From Pseudomonas helmanticensis (lineage in GTDB: Bacteria; Pseudomonadota; Gammaproteobacteria; Pseudomonadales; Pseudomonadaceae), in contig NZ_FXUY01000001.1 in NCBI RefSeq assembly GCF_900182985.1, positions 4,599,501-4,663,500 on the forward strand: a stretch of 64,000 bases of DNA, written 5' to 3'. The position numbers and the translations under genes are program-made. Under the pieces are notes generated by a model, which was not told the DNA's origin, searched no databases, and saw only the letters and a program-made list of their open reading frames with translations. Position 1 is the first letter of the stretch. Each line of letters begins with the position of its first letter. Positions 16,937 through 26,732 of the stretch are shown piece by piece.

Positions 16937-17458
16937 CGATTGCAGCATCCGTGAAGCCCTTTTCCACCATGGCCCCGTCATTGGGCGCTTGGTCTGTTCC
17001 CGTTCCACCATCATCAACGGCACATCCTGCAACCGTATCCACGGCTGATTATTCCAATGCAACAAACTCAACGTCATGTCCGGCCAACTGAGCAGGCTCA
17101 GGTGTGGACGTTCGCTTGTGGTGGGGTGTTGGGCGTCGCGCAGGGTAGGGATGACCTGGTGGGTGAGCCATTCGCGTAGCGCTCGGTATTCGGGGCAGTA
17201 GTGGTAGACGAGGAGGGCGTAGATGCCGGATTCGCTGATCAGCAGGGTGTTTTCGATCTGGTTGTGGATCAGGGTTTTACGGGTTTGGTATTGGTCGGGG
17301 TCGAGTTTTCGCAGCATGCGTTCGTTGAGGTAGATGTGCAGCAGGCGGCTCAGGTCTCGGGCGCAGAACCACGGTTGGTTCTGGATGAGGAGGGCGTGGA
17401 GGGGGAGTTTGTGGCGGGTGAAGATGTGCGGGGTCAGATAAGTCTCTTCTTGATTCAT
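16931..17458 (-). CDS. BRO-N domain protein (phage antirepressor-like), shortened
   Basis: A 175-residue protein from ATG 17458. Residues about 10-105 look like a BRO-N domain (HALLIQNQPWFCARDLSRLL, then ENTLLISESGIYALLVYHY and ALREWLTHQVIPTLRD), the DNA-binding module of phage antirepressors and baculovirus BRO proteins. No phage KilA-C or ANT domain follows; the tail is a short Trp-rich stretch. Such stand-alone copies are scattered through Pseudomonas chromosomes. It is preceded by a 240-nt hairpin-rich leader. The role is probably transcriptional regulation or a domesticated phage remnant; no other phage genes lie nearby. Confidence 0.62.
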   Translation of the reverse strand: MNQEETYLTPHIFTRHKLPLHALLIQNQPWFCARDLSRLLHIYLNERMLRKLDPDQYQTRKTLIHNQIENTLLISESGIYALLVYHYCPEYRALREWLTHQVIPTLRDAQHPTTSERPHLSLLSWPDMTLSLLHWNNQPWIRLQDVPLMMVEREQTKRPMTGPWWKRASRMLQSL

Positions 17459-17700
17459 TGAGCAGTTCCTCTTGCTTAAGGGGCTGCCCTCAATCGTCGC
17501 CAAACGATTGGGTGGCAGTTGTACGCGGGTTGGCGAACCGGAGCAAAAGGAACCCGGCAGACCCGAAGGTCTCCCACGCACAACCGCCATGAAACGATGT
17601 GGCGGTAAATGTAGCCGCCATCATGGTTGTCGTGCGCCTTAAGCTGTTCAGGTCGCCAAACCCGGTGCTGAGCAATCAGCATCGGGTGAGCTTAGAAACC
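17459..17700 (-). promoter_or_regulatory. Hairpin-rich leader upstream of the BRO-N gene
   Basis: Three stems are visible. AGACC/GGTCT closes a tetraloop that reads UUCG on the gene strand (17559-17572). ACCGCCA/TGGCGGT lies at 17583-17606, and its right arm (GGCGG, 17601-17605) can instead pair with CCGCC at 17615-17619. An 11-bp stem sits at 17661-17686 around a 4-nt loop. Alternative pairing next to a start codon suggests an RNA regulatory element, but no ligand or terminator is evident. A 68-codon open frame (17476-17682, minus) crosses the same stretch and may be a leader peptide or chance. Confidence 0.4.
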
Positions 17701-17775
17701 TGGGCTTTTCGGCGCAATCGGACGGCGGTGGTGCAGGTTGTAGGACGTTGCCTGGATGGTTGAAAGGCTGGAGAT

Positions 17776-17808
17776 CAAAAGATCGCAGCCTTCGGCAGCT
17801 CCTACAGG
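17776..17808. repeat. Single REP-like half element
   Basis: The element AGATCGCAGCCTTCGGCAGC followed by TCCTACAGGG occurs here once, whereas the copies at 45745-45821 and 53429-53529 are inverted pairs. It lies just past the stop of ubiK. Confidence 0.7.
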
Positions 17809-17817
17809 GGGCGCGGA

Positions 17818-18078
17818 TTATTCAGCGGGCGGTGTCAGCTTGGCTTCCATCTCGGCAACTTTAGCTTCAAGACTCTCAAGTCGAGCACGAGTGCGCGCCA
17901 ACACAACCATCTGACTATCAAACTCTTCACGGCTGACCAGGTCGAGTTTGCTGAAGGCGCTTTGCAGCAGCATCTTGAACTGGCTTTCGATTTCGGCTTT
18001 CGGCAGCGGGGTGTCGCCGTTGAACAGGCGGGAGGCGGTGCCGCTCAGGGCGTCGAGGAAGTCTTTGGGCGCGAGCAT
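17818..18078 (-). CDS. ubiK: Ubiquinone biosynthesis accessory factor UbiK
   Basis: An 86-residue mostly helical protein: KDFLDALSGTASRLFNG at the N-terminus and a C-terminal coiled coil (VLARTRARLESLEAKVAEMEAKL). This matches the UbiK/YqiC (BMFP) family. UbiK helps organise the soluble Ubi enzyme complex, probably with UbiJ, for late ubiquinone steps under oxygen, and binds membranes through its amphipathic N-terminus. It is a single gene, divergent from glnK across 413 nt. Both the length and the location next to glnK-amtB are as usual in Pseudomonas. Confidence 0.9.
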   Translation of the reverse strand: MLAPKDFLDALSGTASRLFNGDTPLPKAEIESQFKMLLQSAFSKLDLVSREEFDSQMVVLARTRARLESLEAKVAEMEAKLTPPAE

Positions 18079-18830
<752 letters not shown>

Positions 18831-18868
18831 CCGCCGCCACAAACCCCAACGCCCCAGGAGAAAACAAT

Positions 18869-20206
18869 ATGACTCTGCGTAAATTCGCAGGGCTAGGAGC
18901 CCTGTTGTCTATCGTAATGCCCGGCCTTGCTATGGCGGCAGACGAAGTGGCGGCCCCGGTCCTCAATTCCGGCGACACTGCCTGGATGCTCACCTCGACA
19001 GCCCTCGTGCTGTTCATGACCATCCCGGGCCTGGCGCTGTTCTACGGCGGCATGGTTCGCTCGAAAAACATTCTTTCCGTGATGATGCAGTGCTTCGCCA
19101 TTACCGGTCTGATCAGCGTCCTGTGGGTCATTTATGGCTACAGCATCGCGTTCGACACCACCGGCATGGAGCAGGGCGTCGTCAACTTCAACTCCTTCGT
19201 CGGCGGTTTCGGCAAGGCGTTCCTCGCCGGCATCACGCCAGCCAGCCTGACCGGGCCTGCGGCGTTGTTCCCCGAGGCGGTATTCGTCACCTTCCAGATG
19301 ACCTTCGCGATCATCACCCCGGCGCTGATCGTCGGTGCGTTCGCCGAGCGGATGAAGTTCTCCGCGATGCTGATCTTCATGGGCATCTGGTTCACCCTGG
19401 TTTACGCACCGATTGCCCACATGGTCTGGTCCGGTAACGGCGGCCTGCTGTGGGACTGGGGCGTGCTCGACTTCGCAGGCGGCACCGTGGTGCACATCAA
19501 CGCCGGTGTGGCCGGTCTGATCTGCTGCCTGGTACTGGGCAAGCGCAAAGGCTTCCCGACCACGCCGATGGCGCCGCACAATCTTGGTTACACCTTGATG
19601 GGTGCAGCGATGCTGTGGGTCGGCTGGTTCGGCTTCAACGCCGGTTCGGCTGCGGCCGCTAACGGCACCGCCGGCATGGCGATGCTGGTTACCCAGATCG
19701 CTACCGCTGCGGCGGCACTGGGCTGGATGTTTGCCGAGTGGATCACTCACGGCAAACCTAGCGCACTGGGTATCGCTTCGGGTGTGGTTGCCGGTCTGGT
19801 AGCGATCACTCCGGCTGCCGGCACCGTGGGCCCGATGGGCGCACTGGTGATCGGTCTGGCCGCAGGTGTGGTGTGCTTCTTCTGCGCCACCACGCTGAAA
19901 CGCAAACTCGGTTATGACGATTCCCTGGATGCGTTCGGCGTGCACGGTATCGGCGGTATCCTCGGCGCGATCCTTACCGGGGTCTTCGCTGCACCGTCGC
20001 TGGGGGGCTTCGGCACCGTGACCGACATTGCCGCACAAGTGTGGATTCAGTGCAAAGGCGTCGGTTTCACTGTCATCTACACGGCGATCGTTACTTTCAT
20101 CATCCTCAAGGTCCTCGACGCCGTCATGGGTCTGCGTGTGACCGAGGAAGAAGAGTCGGTCGGCCTCGATCTGGCACAACACAACGAACGCGGCTACAAC
20201 CTGTAA
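18869..20206 (+). CDS. amtB: Ammonium transporter AmtB
   Basis: A 445-residue Amt/MEP/Rh channel. An N-terminal signal-like segment (LLSIVMPGLAMA) is followed by eleven membrane helices. Landmarks include FYGGMVRSKNILS after the first helix, the pore histidines in APIAHMVWSG and FGVHGIGGILG, and the cytoplasmic C-tail DLAQHNERGYNL with the motif needed for GlnK gating. It brings ammonium into the cell and is blocked by GlnK. AGGAG lies before the start, 38 nt after glnK. A strong terminator sits 20 nt past the stop. Confidence 0.96.
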   Translation: MTLRKFAGLGALLSIVMPGLAMAADEVAAPVLNSGDTAWMLTSTALVLFMTIPGLALFYGGMVRSKNILSVMMQCFAITGLISVLWVIYGYSIAFDTTGMEQGVVNFNSFVGGFGKAFLAGITPASLTGPAALFPEAVFVTFQMTFAIITPALIVGAFAERMKFSAMLIFMGIWFTLVYAPIAHMVWSGNGGLLWDWGVLDFAGGTVVHINAGVAGLICCLVLGKRKGFPTTPMAPHNLGYTLMGAAMLWVGWFGFNAGSAAAANGTAGMAMLVTQIATAAAALGWMFAEWITHGKPSALGIASGVVAGLVAITPAAGTVGPMGALVIGLAAGVVCFFCATTLKRKLGYDDSLDAFGVHGIGGILGAILTGVFAAPSLGGFGTVTDIAAQVWIQCKGVGFTVIYTAIVTFIILKVLDAVMGLRVTEEEESVGLDLAQHNERGYNL

Positions 20207-20225
20207 GTACGCGCAGCAAAAAAAT

Positions 20226-20250
20226 TGCCCGGCTTGCCGGGCATTTTTTT
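20226..20250 (+). terminator. Terminator of glnK-amtB
   Basis: The stem GCCCGGC/GCCGGGC with a TT loop (20227-20242) is followed by ATTTTTTT. This is a canonical intrinsic terminator 20 nt after the amtB stop. Confidence 0.92.
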
Positions 20251-20421
20251 GTCCGGGATTTGTCATTGAAGTGAAGGCTGAAAGGATTTTTCCTACGGCT
20301 TTGGTCGTGTTTACGGCGGGCGTTTTTCTGCGGCCAATGGCTTACATCATTGCAGGAATATTAGGGCCTTTGTTTTTTCCCAGAGCGCGCTAGAATGCGC
20401 CCCGAACGTGCGGAGAACTGT

Positions 20422-20847
20422 ATGTGGCAACAGACTCTGATAACCCTGCGGGCACGGCCCCGGGGCTTTCATCTGGTAACGGACGAGTTGATCAAAGGCC
20501 TGCCTGAACTCAGGGCATGCCGGGTCGGTCTGTTGCATTTGTGGCTGCAGCACACCTCGGCGTCGTTGACCATCAACGAGAACGCCGATCCGGCGGTCCG
20601 TCGCGACTTCGAACGATTTTTCAATCGTCTGATCCCACAAGGAACAGACGGCTATGAGCATAACGACGAAGGCCTGGACGACCTCCCGGCGCACTTCAAG
20701 GCCAGCGTGCTTGGTTGCCAGATCAGTCTGCCGGTTTCGGCAGGTCGGCTGGCACTGGGGACCTGGCAAGGCGTTTATCTGGGCGAGCACCGTGATCATG
20801 GCGGTGCCCGAAAAGTCCTCGCCACCTTGCACGGTGAAGAGGCATAA
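20422..20847 (+). CDS. yjbQ: YjbQ family protein (secondary thiamine-phosphate synthase-like)
   Basis: A 141-residue protein of the UPF0047/YjbQ family. It contains the conserved [25 protein letters not shown] stretch, [18 protein letters not shown] and the tail [16 protein letters not shown]. Family members form trimers with clustered His/Glu metal ligands at a shared active site. The E. coli protein shows weak thiamine-phosphate synthase activity, but the physiological role is unsettled. ATG 20422 is chosen over one 9 codons upstream because the family begins MWQQ. It is followed after 101 nt by sutA. Confidence 0.88.
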   Translation: MWQQTLITLRARPRGFHLVTDELIKGLPELRACRVGLLHLWLQHTSASLTINENADPAVRRDFERFFNRLIPQGTDGYEHNDEGLDDLPAHFKASVLGCQISLPVSAGRLALGTWQGVYLGEHRDHGGARKVLATLHGEEA

Positions 20848-20948
20848 CCGCTGGTCAGCAGTGGTTAACGATTTTTTAACGGCGACTTTCGACAGTTGCC
20901 AAAGCTGGTCTATAACTAATCTGCTTTTCGCAAGTCATGAGGTAGAAC

Positions 20949-21275
20949 ATGAGCGACGATGATCTGGAAAACGACGACCTCGAAGTAGGCGACGAAGACG
21001 AGGCCGAGGAAGGCCTGGAAGCAGCAGCGGAAGACGTTGCTGATGACGATGGTGGCGACGATACGCCGGCTCCGGCTGCCAAAGGCAAAGCCAAGGCTGC
21101 GGTGTCGGTAGACGAGTTGCCGAGCATTGAAGCCAAGAACAAGGAACGCGACGCCCTGGCCAAGGCCATGGAAGAGTTCCTGTCGCGCGGCGGCAAGGTT
21201 CAGGAAGTGGAGGCCAATGTGGTCGCCGATCCTCCGAAGAAGCCGGACAACAAGTACGGTAGCCGCCCTATCTGA
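20949..21275 (+). CDS. sutA: Transcriptional regulator SutA
   Basis: A 108-residue protein with a very acidic, probably disordered N-terminus (long run of D/E to about residue 40), a short central helix (SIEAKNKERDALAKAMEEF) and a C-terminal tail ending KKPDNKYGSRPI. This is the SutA pattern known from P. aeruginosa. There it binds RNA polymerase directly and raises expression of ribosomal and housekeeping genes during slow growth. The neighbours yjbQ and amtB match the PAO1 order. The gene ends in a strong terminator. Confidence 0.92.
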   Translation: MSDDDLENDDLEVGDEDEAEEGLEAAAEDVADDDGGDDTPAPAAKGKAKAAVSVDELPSIEAKNKERDALAKAMEEFLSRGGKVQEVEANVVADPPKKPDNKYGSRPI

Positions 21276-21295
21276 GGCGTGCCGCTTGCTTGCTG

Positions 21296-21325
21296 AAAAA
21301 GCCCGCCGTCGCTGCGGGCTTTTTC
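21296..21325 (+). terminator. Terminator of sutA
   Basis: GCCCGC (21301-21306) pairs with GCGGGC (21314-21319), flanked by AAAAA and TTTTT; it lies 25 nt after the sutA stop. Confidence 0.9.
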
Positions 21326-21361
21326 ATGGGTGAAATAAAGCAATCGAAGTGAACGCAATTC

Positions 21362-21457
21362 CCCTGTGGGAGCGAGCCTGCTCGCGAAAGCGGTGGGTCA
21401 GTCAACATCAATATTGGATGACAGATCGCCTTCGCGAGCAGGCTCGCTCCCACAGGG
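21362..21457. repeat. REP-type inverted pair
   Basis: Two perfect 27-nt inverted arms, 21362-21388 and 21431-21457, containing GTGGGAGCGAGCCTGCTCGC. They are separated by 42 nt and lie between the convergent sutA and HAD-hydrolase genes. The same family recurs at 26.2 and 31.1 kb. Confidence 0.9.
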
Positions 21458-21465
21458 TTTGTGGA

Positions 21466-22173
21466 TTATTTCGAGGTGGCATTCCAGCGCGCGAGAACGG
21501 CTGGCAAATCGCTGAGGCTACGGATTTCGGCATCCGGCAGGCGATCCGCTTCCCAGACTTTGCCCGCCGGGTTGAACCATATAGCCCGCATCCCGGCCTG
21601 CTGCGCCCCGGCGATGTCATCGCCTGGATGATCACCGATGTGCACGGCGGTTTCGGCGGTGGCGCCACCGCGCTGCAACGCTTCGTGAAACAGTCGCGCA
21701 TCCGGTTTGGCGATGCCGATATCTTCCGCGCACAGCGCAAATTTGAAGTAATCCGCCAGACCCAAACGGCCTACATCGGCATTGCCATTGGTGACCACGC
21801 CGAGGGCATAGTGATTGGCAAGAATCTCCAGCACCGGTTCTACTTCAGGAAACACTTCGATCTGATGTCGCGCATGCAGAAACACTTCAAAACCCTTGTC
21901 TGCCAGGTCGGTAGCTTCGCCATGGGCATATCCAGCGTCTTGCATCGCATGAAACAAAACACGTCGACGTAGCGCGCTAATCCGATGTTTCAGCCCCGGT
22001 TCGCTAGCCAATACACGCTCACGAATCGCCCACAAATGCTCCACCGGCACCGCGCCCAGATTCGGCGCGTGCTCGCTCAGCCATTCGCGCAATACCGCTT
22101 CGGCGCTGACGATCACTGGCGCGGTGTCCCAGAGGGTGTCGTCGAGATCGAAGGTGATCAACTGGATGCTCAT
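21466..22173 (-). CDS. HAD-superfamily hydrolase
   Basis: A 235-residue haloacid-dehalogenase-like phosphatase. Motif I is [11 protein letters not shown] (Asp nucleophile and acid/base at residues 8-12 region), motif II lies in VVTNGNA, and motifs III/IV are KPDARLF and [18 protein letters not shown] helical C1-type cap sits between motifs I and II. It probably dephosphorylates a small metabolite; the substrate is not evident. It overlaps the xerC stop by 4 nt, forming a xerC-HAD unit as in P. aeruginosa. Confidence 0.9.
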   Translation of the reverse strand: MSIQLITFDLDDTLWDTAPVIVSAEAVLREWLSEHAPNLGAVPVEHLWAIRERVLASEPGLKHRISALRRRVLFHAMQDAGYAHGEATDLADKGFEVFLHARHQIEVFPEVEPVLEILANHYALGVVTNGNADVGRLGLADYFKFALCAEDIGIAKPDARLFHEALQRGGATAETAVHIGDHPGDDIAGAQQAGMRAIWFNPAGKVWEADRLPDAEIRSLSDLPAVLARWNATSK

Positions 22174-23069
22174 GAATCGTCGCCTTTCATGCGTTTGGCC
22201 CGTGGGTGGGCGCTGTCGTAGACCGCCGCCAGGTGCTGGAAGTCCAGGTGGGTGTAGATCTGCGTGGTCTTGATGTCGGAGTGGCCGAGCAATTCCTGCA
22301 CCGCGCGCAGATCCTGCGAGGATTCGAGCAAATGGCTGGCGAAGGAATGCCGCAGCATGTGCGGGTGCAGGTTCTGCCCCAGTTCGCGTTCGCCGGCCAG
22401 TTTGACCCGCACCTGAATCGCTCGCGGGCCGAGGCGCCGACCTTGCTGGCTGACGAACACGGCGTCATCCGCCGGATTGGCCATCGCGCGCAACGGCAAC
22501 CATTGTTCGATTGCTTCGCGGGCCTTTTTGCCGACCGGCAGCAGACGGGTTTTACTGCCTTTGCCGAGCACTTGAACCATGCCATCGGCGAGGTCGAGCT
22601 GATCGAGATTGAGCCCGGTCAGTTCGGAAAGGCGCAGGCCGGAAGAATAGAAAAGCTCAAGAATCGCCTGATCGCGCCGCGCGAGAAAATCATCTTCCAC
22701 CGCACCTTCGAGCAGTTGCAGTGCACGGTCAGTGTCGAGGGTTTTCGGCAGGCGACGCTCGCCTTTCGGCGGCGCCAGACCCGTGGCCGGATCATGGTCG
22801 CAAAGACCTTCGCGATTCAGATAATGATAGAGCCCGCGCACCGCCGAGAGCAGTCGGGCGAGACTGCGCGAGGATTGGCCTTGGGCATGCAGACGGGCGA
22901 TCAGGCTGCGCAGACGCTGGATATCCAGCGCCGACCAACTGCCGATGTTCTGTTTGACGCACCAGCCGAGAACTTTATCGAGGTCGCGGCGGTAGGCCGA
23001 CAGCGTGTGCGGCGACACCTGTCGCTCACTGCGCAGGTGTTCGCAGTAAGCGTCCAGTTGCCGTTCCAT
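22170..23069 (-). CDS. xerC: Site-specific tyrosine recombinase XerC
   Basis: A 299-residue recombinase with an N-terminal SAM-like DNA-binding domain (residues 1-90) and a C-terminal catalytic domain. Catalytic residues are visible in [12 protein letters not shown] (Arg), [15 protein letters not shown] (His, Arg), [15 protein letters not shown] (His) and the nucleophile Tyr in IYTHLD. With XerD it resolves chromosome dimers at dif under FtsK control. This gene is the Pseudomonas homologue earlier called sss. It starts 2 nt after the DUF484 gene, part of a dapF-DUF484-xerC-HAD run. Confidence 0.95.
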   Translation of the reverse strand: MERQLDAYCEHLRSERQVSPHTLSAYRRDLDKVLGWCVKQNIGSWSALDIQRLRSLIARLHAQGQSSRSLARLLSAVRGLYHYLNREGLCDHDPATGLAPPKGERRLPKTLDTDRALQLLEGAVEDDFLARRDQAILELFYSSGLRLSELTGLNLDQLDLADGMVQVLGKGSKTRLLPVGKKAREAIEQWLPLRAMANPADDAVFVSQQGRRLGPRAIQVRVKLAGERELGQNLHPHMLRHSFASHLLESSQDLRAVQELLGHSDIKTTQIYTHLDFQHLAAVYDSAHPRAKRMKGDDS

Positions 23070-23071
23070 GC

Positions 23072-23797
23072 TCAGCGTACCGAGCGCAGGGAGCTGTTGA
23101 CCCGTGGCAGCACGCGGCCCATGACTTCGGCGATGTAGCTGAGGAACAGCGTGCCCACCGAACTCTTGTAGTGCTGCGGGTCACGGCTGGCGATCGCCAG
23201 GATGCCGTGGATACCTTCATGGCTGACTGCGACGACGGCGGTTGAGCCGATCTGCTTGCGCTGTTCTTCACCGAAGAGGAAGTCCAGTTCGTGCTCACGC
23301 AGGCTGCCGCTGACGCTTTTGCCTTCGGTGAGCAGGCCGCCAATGGCGACTTGGGCATCAGCGTGAGTAACCCAGCGACCGACCGGCGCCGGGTTGTCGC
23401 CGAGCAGAATCAGGCTGACAAAAGGCACCTGAAAATCCTGACGCAAACTGTCTTCGACGCTGATCACCACGTCTTCCAGGCTGGAGGCGTCCATCAGGGA
23501 AAGAATGAGGCGGCGGGTCTTGTCGAACAGGCGATCGTTGTCGCGGGCGACATCCATCAACTGTGAGAGGCGATGACGCATCTCGATATTGCGGTCGCGC
23601 AGAATGGTCATCTGCCGCTCGACCAGCGAAACGGTGTCACCGCGTTGGTGAGGAATGCGCAGGGCGGGCAGCAGTTCTTCGTGCTCGACGAAGAAGTCCG
23701 GATGCGCCTCGAGGTATGCGGCAACCGCTGCCGCCTCGAGGCTCTCGGACGCTGATTCGTCGGACTGTCGGGCGGGTACCTGAGGCTTATCGGTCAT
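23072..23797 (-). CDS. DUF484 family protein (GAF-like)
   Basis: A 241-residue cytoplasmic protein. Residues 20-60 hold the conserved [26 protein letters not shown] segment, then a helical stretch ([19 protein letters not shown]). A GAF-like alpha/beta domain follows to the end ([12 protein letters not shown] ... [19 protein letters not shown]). DUF484 genes lie between dapF and xerC in most gammaproteobacteria; the function is not established, and ligand sensing is suggested by the GAF fold. The spacing of 13 nt to dapF and 2 nt to xerC supports co-transcription. Confidence 0.9.
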   Translation of the reverse strand: MTDKPQVPARQSDESASESLEAAAVAAYLEAHPDFFVEHEELLPALRIPHQRGDTVSLVERQMTILRDRNIEMRHRLSQLMDVARDNDRLFDKTRRLILSLMDASSLEDVVISVEDSLRQDFQVPFVSLILLGDNPAPVGRWVTHADAQVAIGGLLTEGKSVSGSLREHELDFLFGEEQRKQIGSTAVVAVSHEGIHGILAIASRDPQHYKSSVGTLFLSYIAEVMGRVLPRVNSSLRSVR

Positions 23798-23810
23798 GGC
23801 TTCTGCTCAC

Positions 23811-24641
23811 TCAAAGACGTACTTGTCCTTCGTATACACGAACTGCCGGACCGGTCATCAGTACCGGTTGGCCAGGGCCTGCCCATTCAATGGACAGGCG
23901 CCCGCCAGGCAGGTCGATCAATAGCGGCGAATCCATCCACCCCTGGCTGATCGCGGCGACAGCCGCTGCACACGCGCCGGTGCCGCAGGCCTGGGTTTCC
24001 CCGGCGCCACGTTCCCACACGCGCAATTGCGCACGATTACGGTCGATGACCTGGAGGAAACCGACATTGACCCGCGCCGGGAAGCGCGGATGGTGTTCGA
24101 TTTTAGGCCCCAGGTCATGCACCGGTGCACTGTTGATGTCCTGTACGCGCAGCACCGCATGCGGGTTGCCCATCGACACAGCGGCGAGTTCGACCGTGGT
24201 GCCGTCGACTTCCAGCTGATAGCTGATGGCCTGCGCTGGCGCCTGGAACGGAATGTCCGCCGGCACCAGACGCGGGGCGCCCATGTTCACGCCGATCTGG
24301 CCGTCGTTACGCACGTCCAGTTCGATGATGCCGCCCTTGGTCTCGACGCGGATCTGCCGTTTCGCGGTCAGACGCTTGTCGAGCACGAAGCGCGCAAAGC
24401 AGCGTGCACCGTTGCCGCACTGCTCGACTTCAGAGCCGTCGGAGTTGAAGATCCGATAGCGGAAATCTACATCCGGGTTGCTCGGCGCCTCGACGATCAG
24501 CAACTGGTCGAAACCGATGCCGGTGTGGCGGTCGCCCCATTGCTTGGCGTGCTTTGGCTGAATATGCGCGTGCTGGCTGACCAGGTCGAGAACCATGAAG
24601 TCATTGCCCAAGCCGTGCATTTTGGTAAAACGCAGCAGCAT
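23811..24641 (-). CDS. dapF: Diaminopimelate epimerase
   Basis: A 276-residue enzyme that converts LL- to meso-diaminopimelate for lysine and peptidoglycan. The two catalytic cysteines are visible in [11 protein letters not shown] (near residue 75) and [12 protein letters not shown] (near 220). The start [15 protein letters not shown] is the usual N-terminus. It lies 3 nt after lysA, whose product consumes meso-DAP, so the two steps are encoded together. Length is standard. Confidence 0.97.
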   Translation of the reverse strand: MLLRFTKMHGLGNDFMVLDLVSQHAHIQPKHAKQWGDRHTGIGFDQLLIVEAPSNPDVDFRYRIFNSDGSEVEQCGNGARCFARFVLDKRLTAKRQIRVETKGGIIELDVRNDGQIGVNMGAPRLVPADIPFQAPAQAISYQLEVDGTTVELAAVSMGNPHAVLRVQDINSAPVHDLGPKIEHHPRFPARVNVGFLQVIDRNRAQLRVWERGAGETQACGTGACAAAVAAISQGWMDSPLLIDLPGGRLSIEWAGPGQPVLMTGPAVRVYEGQVRL

Positions 24642-24644
24642 GGG

Positions 24645-25892
24645 TTACTCCGGCAGCAGGCTTTCGCCGGCAAACAGCTCGGCCACGGTTTCGCGGCGGC
24701 GCACTTCAAATACCTTGTCACCGTCTACCAGCACTTCGGCAGCACGGCCGCGAGTGTTGTAGTTGGAACTCATCACAAAACCGTAGGCGCCGGCCGAATG
24801 CACGGCCAGCAGATCGCCTTCGGCCAGGGCCAATTCGCGATCCTTGGCGAGGAAGTCACCGGTTTCGCAGATCGGGCCGACGATGTCGTATTTGCGCGCA
24901 GCGGTGTCACGCGGCTTGACTGCGGTGACGTCCATCCACGCCTGATACAGCGCCGGGCGGATCAGGTCGTTCATCGCCGCGTCGACGATGGCGAAATCCT
25001 TGTGTTCGGTGTGCTTGAGGTACTCGACCTGAGTCAGCAGCACGCCGGCGTTGGCAACGATGAAACGGCCTGGCTCGAACACCAGCGCCAGATCACGGCC
25101 GTTCAGACGTTCGCGCACAGCTTTGATGTAATCAGCGGCCAATGGCGGCTCTTCATCGCGATAACGCACACCCAAACCACCACCGAGATCGATGTGGCGC
25201 AGGTGAATGCCGCAATCGCCAAGACGATCAACCAGATCCAGCAGACGGTCGAGAGCATCGAGGAACGGCGGCAGCGTGGTCAGTTGCGAACCGATGTGGC
25301 AGTCGACACCGACCACTTCCAGGTTCGGCAGATGCGCGGCGCGTACGTACACGTCTTCGGCGTCGGCGATGGCGATGCCGAACTTGTTCTCTTTGAGACC
25401 GGTGGAAATGTACGGGTGGGTGCCGGCATCGACGTCCGGGTTCACGCGCAGCGATACCGGCGCGCGAACGCCCAGCTCGGCGGCGACTACTTGCAGGCGC
25501 TCGAGCTCGTCGGTGGATTCGACGTTGAAGCAGTGCACGCCGACTTCCAGCGCACGACGCATGTCGTCGCGGGTCTTGCCGACGCCGGAGAAAACGATCT
25601 TGTCAGGGCTACCGCCAGCGGCGAGTACGCGTTCCAGCTCGCCACGGGAAACGATGTCGAAACCGGCGCCGAGACGGGCCAGGACATTCAATACGCCAAG
25701 GTTGGAGTTGGCTTTGACCGCAAAGCAGACCAGGTGCGGCATGCCGGCCAGCGCATCGGCAAAGGCCAGATACTGAGCTTCGATGTGTGCGCGCGAGTAA
25801 ACGTAGGTAGGCGTGCCGAAGCGGTCGGCAATGGCGCAGAGCGCCACACCTTCCGCGAACAGTTCGCCGCCACGGTAGTTAAAAGCGTCCAT
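24645..25892 (-). CDS. lysA: Diaminopimelate decarboxylase
   Basis: A 415-residue fold-type III PLP enzyme that makes lysine from meso-diaminopimelate. The PLP Schiff-base lysine is Lys60 (CFAVKANSNLGVL). Other marks are HIGSQLTTL, the glycine-rich DLGGGLGVRY phosphate loop, EPGRFIVANAG and the catalytic ICETGDFLAKDR near the C-terminus. It starts 9 nt after the lptM stop and is followed by dapF. The length and motifs are complete. Confidence 0.97.
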   Translation of the reverse strand: MDAFNYRGGELFAEGVALCAIADRFGTPTYVYSRAHIEAQYLAFADALAGMPHLVCFAVKANSNLGVLNVLARLGAGFDIVSRGELERVLAAGGSPDKIVFSGVGKTRDDMRRALEVGVHCFNVESTDELERLQVVAAELGVRAPVSLRVNPDVDAGTHPYISTGLKENKFGIAIADAEDVYVRAAHLPNLEVVGVDCHIGSQLTTLPPFLDALDRLLDLVDRLGDCGIHLRHIDLGGGLGVRYRDEEPPLAADYIKAVRERLNGRDLALVFEPGRFIVANAGVLLTQVEYLKHTEHKDFAIVDAAMNDLIRPALYQAWMDVTAVKPRDTAARKYDIVGPICETGDFLAKDRELALAEGDLLAVHSAGAYGFVMSSNYNTRGRAAEVLVDGDKVFEVRRRETVAELFAGESLLPE

Positions 25893-25901
25893 GGCGATCC
25901 C

Positions 25902-26078
25902 TTATTGGTAAACGTCGTGCTTGTGCGCCTTGGAGGCAGGTTGTTGTTGCGACGATTTGGCTTGCTCGGCCGGGTCCTGGCTGTCATCCGGCAGGTACAG
26001 CGGGCCTTTTTGACCGCAGGCCGAAACAAGGCAGGCAACCGCGACGAGCGCAGCAAGGGAAGAGATCAGGCGCTTCAT
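25902..26078 (-). CDS. lptM: Small outer-membrane lipoprotein LptM (YifL/LppL)
   Basis: A 58-residue lipoprotein from ATG 26078. The signal peptide ends in the lipobox LVSAC (Cys21), followed by the family signature CGQKGPLYLPDD and a short Gln/Lys-rich tail. In enterobacteria LptM associates with the LptD-LptE translocon and helps LptD oxidation; in P. aeruginosa the gene next to lysA is called lppL. It is first in the lptM-lysA-dapF-DUF484-xerC-HAD run. Confidence 0.9.
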   Translation of the reverse strand: MKRLISSLAALVAVACLVSACGQKGPLYLPDDSQDPAEQAKSSQQQPASKAHKHDVYQ

Positions 26079-26188
26079 GGCGAAATCCTTGAAAATGCGT
26101 TAATTGCGCCGGAGTATACCGGCCACCCGGCAGCTTGCCTATGTGATGCCCCTCCCGTCCGGCGGGGCTTGCTGCAGACGCACAAACC

Positions 26189-26282
26189 CCTGTGGGAGCG
26201 GGCTTGCTCGCGAAAGCGCTGGTTCAGGCGGCAAATATGTTGGATGTGCCGGCCTCTTCGCGAGCAAGCCCGCTCCCACAGG
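26189..26282. repeat. REP-type inverted pair
   Basis: Perfect 26-nt arms (26189-26214 and 26257-26282) built on GTGGGAGCGGGCTTGCTCGC, with 42 nt between them. They lie between the divergent lptM and cyaY genes, so they are in a promoter-bearing gap rather than at a 3' end. Confidence 0.9.
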
Positions 26283-26395
26283 TACGGTGTCTACAGTGCC
26301 ATTGAGGTGCTTGGTCGTTATTCTTTGCAATCAGTGAGGCGCGTCCGTATCTTTCGGCGCTTGAGCTTGATCAGACATTTTTTGAGGTTGCCGCA

Positions 26396-26728
26396 ATGAG
26401 TTTGTCCGAAGCCCGTTTCCACGATCTGGTCGATGAAACCCAGGAAAAACTGGAAGACATCTTTGACGAAAGCGACCTGGATATCGACATGGAGAACTCG
26501 GCCGGTGTGCTCACCGTCAAGTTCGAAAACGGCTCGCAGCTGATCTTCAGCCGCCAGGAGCCGCTGCGTCAGCTGTGGCTGGCGGCGGTGTCCGGTGGTT
26601 TCCACTTCGACTACGATGAAGAAAGCGAGCGCTGGATGTGCGACAAGAGCGAAGAGCAATTGGGCGAAATGCTCGAGCGCATCGTCAAGCAGCAGGCCGG
26701 CGCCGAATTCGATTTCGAAGGTCTGTGA
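26396..26728 (+). CDS. cyaY: Iron donor protein CyaY (frataxin)
   Basis: A 110-residue frataxin homologue. It has an acidic first helix (RFHDLVDETQEKLEDIFDESDLDID) that supplies iron-binding carboxylates, then the beta-sheet with VLTVKFENGSQLIFSRQEPLRQLWLAA and GGFHFDYDEESERWMCD. CyaY binds iron and modulates IscS-dependent Fe-S cluster assembly. It is followed after 4 nt by a DUF1289 gene. Confidence 0.95.
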   Translation: MSLSEARFHDLVDETQEKLEDIFDESDLDIDMENSAGVLTVKFENGSQLIFSRQEPLRQLWLAAVSGGFHFDYDEESERWMCDKSEEQLGEMLERIVKQQAGAEFDFEGL

Positions 26729-26732
26729 TTCC

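Noticed and set aside
17476..17682. 68-codon frame upstream of the BRO-N gene
   Set aside because: The stretch is hairpin-rich, both other frames are also open, and no ribosome-binding site is seen; kept only as a possible leader peptide.
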